A DNA stretch of 64,000 nt from Klebsiella variicola. Lineage in GTDB: Bacteria; Pseudomonadota; Gammaproteobacteria; Enterobacterales; Enterobacteriaceae. Position 1 is the first letter of the stretch. Each line of letters starts with the position of its first letter. Positions 61,108-64,000 of the stretch are shown in pieces. A program made the translations under genes and the position numbers. The DNA is taken from NCBI RefSeq assembly GCF_000828055.2, contig NZ_CP010523.2, forward strand, positions 5,022,001 to 5,086,000, given 5' to 3'. Under the pieces are notes generated by a model that did not search any database, was not told the origin of the DNA, and worked only from the letters and a program-made list of their open reading frames with translations.

Positions 61108-61704
61108 TCATGGCGACCTAACGGAGTGCTCCAGCAGTTTATTTCTGAAGATAAATAAGCAGGCTTCATTAAAATTATCTAACCCCAGTCGCTCATAAAG
61201 CGCAGTGCGCTTCCGGTAAAGGCTTTTTACCGAGGTATTCAGATTCACCGCCACCTCCTCCATGGTCATACCCGCCCCAAGCAAACGTAGCATTAACTGT
61301 TCAGACAAACTTAAGCGCAGATCGTCAAACCACTCTTTGGTCAGCCGCTTGCTCTTCATCTCCAGAAAAAGCCCAAATAATGTCGCCATATCGGCGGGTG
61401 ATAATGACATGTTTAAAAACGATTTCAGACTCAGTAAATGCTCTTCCCGATGGCGCATATCGAGGACGATACAACATATTCGCTTTCTGGATTGTGCCGC
61501 CTCCATCACCAGGTAATCGTAATGACAAAGCGGCGAACGGCTATCAACCAGCAGAGAGACCTCATCAACCTCATTATCTAAAATCGTTTTTCCGCTAGAA
61601 TCTAACTGAATGATATCAGGAAAGAAATTCTTAACCCCTTGAAAAAGATAGTAATCCTGAGTAACCAATATCATTGAAGTTGCCACAAATCGTCCCTTTA
61701 ACAT
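61108..61704 (-). CDS. LuxR/FixJ-type transcriptional regulator
   Basis: This protein of up to 198 aa has a C-terminal LuxR-type helix-turn-helix (about 130-190: LSLSEQLMLRLLGAGMTMEE then VAVNLNTSVKSLYRKRTALY). The N-terminal part resembles a receiver-like fold (LVTQDYYLFQGVKNFF) but shows no clear phosphorylation site. ATG codons at 61704 and 61674 are both possible starts. It is divergent from pgaA and may control it; that is inference. Confidence 0.82.
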   Translation of the reverse strand: MLKGRFVATSMILVTQDYYLFQGVKNFFPDIIQLDSSGKTILDNEVDEVSLLVDSRSPLCHYDYLVMEAAQSRKRICCIVLDMRHREEHLLSLKSFLNMSLSPADMATLFGLFLEMKSKRLTKEWFDDLRLSLSEQLMLRLLGAGMTMEEVAVNLNTSVKSLYRKRTALYERLGLDNFNEACLFIFRNKLLEHSVRSP

Positions 61705-62285
61705 TTAATCAACAAATTCTCGTCAACCAGACGTTTTCCTTCCCCCTTTGGACGCTTCGCATGGCGGTAAAAATAACGAGACCTGTGATTTTTCATTAGC
61801 GCGGCATCTGACTCTGGCTGTGAAAACCCTCCTTGCGTTCTGATGGAAAATAAACGGATTAATTATAAATAAAAAAAATCCACAGAAAAGATGCTTTTTT
61901 TGGCATTGAGAATTTTTGTCAGAAATCATCTTAAATATCCAGTGAAAAACACCAACCCCTTCACAATATAAGCAGCACATCAATTTTGAAACAAAATTCC
62001 AACCCTCTTTCTTTTTTATTTATTTCAGTAAGTTAAAGAAATCAACTTCAACAACGCCGCTCGAATTAAGTCGGTTTTACAGAATTATCTTAAAACGCAG
62101 CTCATCATTTATCCATATTTATCCGCTGCCGTATCGGGTATAAATTATCCATTCAATTATCAGCAGGAGATATGTTTATTACTTTGCAATAAGTCATTCA
62201 CCCGCAGTGCCAGTCAGCTAAATGGGACCATCCTCATCCTTTAACTCACCGTCAAAGGACGGTCGTGTTGTGCAATGGATTCTTG
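61705..62285 (+). promoter_or_regulatory. pgaA upstream region with candidate CsrA sites
   Basis: This 581-bp gap is AT-rich and no gene is supported. Near pgaA, GGA motifs occur at 62166, 62225, 62257 and 62277. The third lies in a small hairpin CCGTC-AAAG-GACGG and the last overlaps the ribosome-binding site. In E. coli the pgaA leader is bound by CsrA at several GGA motifs, so the same control is likely here. Confidence 0.5.
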
Positions 62286-64000
62286 ATGAACATATGGCAA
62301 ATAGAAATGGAAAGATCACCTTATTCAAATACGTTATTGTTTAATCGCAACACGAAACTCTCGCTGTCAATCGGCTTGCTTTTGCTCTTCCCGGCGCTGG
62401 TTCAGGGAGCAGATTCGCTCTATGACCAGCAGATCCTGCAAGCGCGTCAAGGCCAGTACGCCCCCTTTCTCTCTTATCTTCAGCAGTACCAGCTGCGGCA
62501 TGCCTTAACCCCTTCTCAGGTGGCGGACTGGCTGCAGGTAGCTCTCTGGGCCGGCCAGGACGATGAAGTGGTGAAAGTCTGGCGACGCTATCAGGTTTAT
62601 ATGCCGCTTCCCGCACGCGGTACCGCCGCGGCGGCACAGGCCCTGCGTAACCAGAAACAGTGGCAAGCCTCGCTCACCCTCTGGCAGCAGGCTCTCAGCC
62701 AGGCCCCTGACAGTGACGATTATCGTATCGGCTATATCAAAACGCTGGCCGATGCCCGCAAGGACGGCGAGGCGCTCAGCGAAGCGCGTCGCCTGGTAGC
62801 GGAGCAGGCGAGCGTTGCCCACCTGCAGACGCTCTCTTATGTCTACCTGCGGCTTGGCAAAAGCTGGGACCAGCTGTTGGTGGACACGCAGATCCTCGAT
62901 CGCGAACCGCAAAACAAAGCCGCGCTGGCCAGCCTGATGGCGACCCTGACCCGCAACCGGATCGATTCCCCTGCTCTCGGCCTGGCGAATAGCGTCGAAC
63001 TGACGCCTGCGGAAAAGCGCAATCTGCAGTTGAACGCCGCCGCCGAACTGGTGCGCCTTGCCGATACCCCTTCCCGCGAAGAAAACGCGCGTTACGCGCT
63101 GGCCCGCACGGCGCTCACGCAGTATGACGCGATGATTGCCGCCTGGCACCCCGACCCACAGGCTGCGTCCGACATCATCCGGGCGCGCATTGATCGTCTG
63201 GGTGCGCTGTACGCCAATGCAGATTACGCGCAGGTCATCCGTGAATACCAAAATCTCATCGCGCAGCAGCAGACCGTTCCCGACTGGGCCATCGGCTGGG
63301 TCATCTCCTCTTATATCGCCCTTAAGCAAATTGAGCCTGCGCTGACGCTTATTCACCAGCATCCCTCGTGGCTGACAAGCCAACAGAATGAGGAACACGA
63401 GCTTTTCTACGCCCTGCTGGACACCGGTCAGTACCCGGCGGCGCAACAGTATGTCGCCCGCCTCACCCGGAATGCACCCTACATCCGTCGTCTCTACGGT
63501 TCGCCGACGCCGCAGCCGAATGACGACTGGCTCACCGCACAGTCGCTTAACGTGCACTATTTAGCGGCCACCAACGCCCTGCCGCAGGCCGAAGCCCGGA
63601 TGCAGCGCCTGGCGGCAACGGCCCCCGGCAATCAGGGCCTGCAGATAGATTATGCCGCCCTTCTGCAGGACAGAGGGCTACCGCGAGCCGCCGAAAGCCA
63701 GCTAAAAGCAGCGGAATCTCTGGAACCCGCCAGCCTGCAGCTGGAGCGCCAGCAGGCCTGGGTCGCCCTCGATCTGCAGGAGTGGCGGCAAATGGATCTG
63801 CTGACTGACGACGTCGTCGCCCGCTCGCCACGGGATCTGAATACCCAGCGCCTGGCCAGAGCGCGCGAGGTCCATCATCTTTCCGACCTTCGCCTGAGCG
63901 TTGGCAAAGGGCTGCACTCCGACAACCCGGTGAGCGGCACCCACGACCTCAGTTTTGAGACGGCGATCTACAGCCCGCCGCTAGCCGACAGCTGGCGGTT
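62286..64000 (+). CDS. pgaA: PgaA, poly-beta-1,6-N-acetylglucosamine export porin (5' part)
   Basis: PgaA is the outer-membrane porin that exports the PGA biofilm polysaccharide. About 571 codons are present and the gene runs off the window. The frame from 62286 starts MNIWQIEMERSPYSNTL, with a signal peptide ending near residue 41 (VQGA), then a TPR-rich periplasmic region with ADWLQVALWAGQDDEVV, LPARGTAAAAQALRNQ, APGNQGLQIDYAALLQDRG and RAAESQLKAAE, and the approach to the barrel at YSPPLADSWR. These match E. coli PgaA by recall. A second in-frame ATG is at 62307. pgaBCD would be expected beyond the edge. Confidence 0.93.
   Translation, partial: MNIWQIEMERSPYSNTLLFNRNTKLSLSIGLLLLFPALVQGADSLYDQQILQARQGQYAPFLSYLQQYQLRHALTPSQVADWLQVALWAGQDDEVVKVWRRYQVYMPLPARGTAAAAQALRNQKQWQASLTLWQQALSQAPDSDDYRIGYIKTLADARKDGEALSEARRLVAEQASVAHLQTLSYVYLRLGKSWDQLLVDTQILDREPQNKAALASLMATLTRNRIDSPALGLANSVELTPAEKRNLQLNAAAELVRLADTPSREENARYALARTALTQYDAMIAAWHPDPQAASDIIRARIDRLGALYANADYAQVIREYQNLIAQQQTVPDWAIGWVISSYIALKQIEPALTLIHQHPSWLTSQQNEEHELFYALLDTGQYPAAQQYVARLTRNAPYIRRLYGSPTPQPNDDWLTAQSLNVHYLAATNALPQAEARMQRLAATAPGNQGLQIDYAALLQDRGLPRAAESQLKAAESLEPASLQLERQQAWVALDLQEWRQMDLLTDDVVARSPRDLNTQRLARAREVHHLSDLRLSVGKGLHSDNPVSGTHDLSFETAIYSPPLADSWR

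Noticed and set aside
61723..61983. An 86-codon minus-strand open frame
   Set aside because: It lies in the AT-rich leader region of pgaA, lacks a ribosome-binding site and shows no family features.
62505..63557. A 350-codon open frame on the minus strand
   Set aside because: It lies antisense to pgaA, whose forward frame has clear family motifs. The reverse frame is a by-product of GC-rich codons.

Overview
The window looks like chromosomal DNA of a Klebsiella-type enterobacterium (K. pneumoniae complex or a close relative). Almost every backbone gene matches, in order and orientation, the stretch around 94-95 min of the E. coli K-12 map. The Klebsiella-like departures are the lack of ampC between frdD and blc, an extra periplasmic binding protein between the glycine tRNAs and orn, and accessory fimbrial, microcin-like and pga genes. 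Species assignment is an inference from gene content and recalled protein similarity.

Layout. 1-5034 (minus strand): rlmB (cut by the window edge), rnr, nsrR, purA, yjeT. 5258-5548: an orphan class II microcin-like precursor. 5631-15888 (minus): the nnr-tsaE-amiB-mutL-miaA-hfq-hflX-hflK-hflC cluster. 15887-21557: queG, three tRNA-Gly(GCC), a solitary amino-acid-binding protein, orn, rsgA and psd. 21582-27617: mscM, yjeM, epmA. 27893-34437: frdABCD, blc, gdx/sugE with a guanidine-II riboswitch, ecnB, ecnA, efp and epmB. EpmA, EpmB and their target EF-P all lie in this window.

34440-45850 is an AT-rich accessory island between epmB and a yjeJ-like gene. It holds a heptamer tandem repeat, a ToxR/CadC-type membrane-anchored regulator, a four-gene chaperone-usher fimbrial operon, and then a peptide-export locus. 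That locus has three 129-residue glycine-zipper peptides with double-glycine-type leaders, the stump of a fourth, a CvaA/HlyD-type adaptor and a CvaB-type ABC transporter with a C39 peptidase domain. The orphan precursor at 5258 carries the same leader type and could be processed by this exporter.

From 45867 the backbone resumes: yjeJ-like, yjeI, groEL-groES with a sigma-32 promoter, yjeH, fxsA, aspA, dcuA, cutA, dsbD, a TetR regulator (yjdC) and a DUF1176 protein. At 59673 tRNA-Phe is followed by 163-bp tandem repeats, each reproducing the tRNA 3' end and terminator, and then by 122-bp BIME-like repeats. The window closes with a PerC-like regulator, a LuxR-type regulator and the 5' part of pgaA (poly-N-acetylglucosamine export porin).

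Themes: RNA modification, decay and translation (rnr, hfq, miaA, queG, hflX, rsgA, orn, EF-P modification); anaerobic fumarate metabolism (aspA, dcuA, frdABCD); envelope functions (mscM, psd, amiB, dsbD, blc); and surface or competition traits in the accessory parts (fimbriae, microcin-like peptides, pga).
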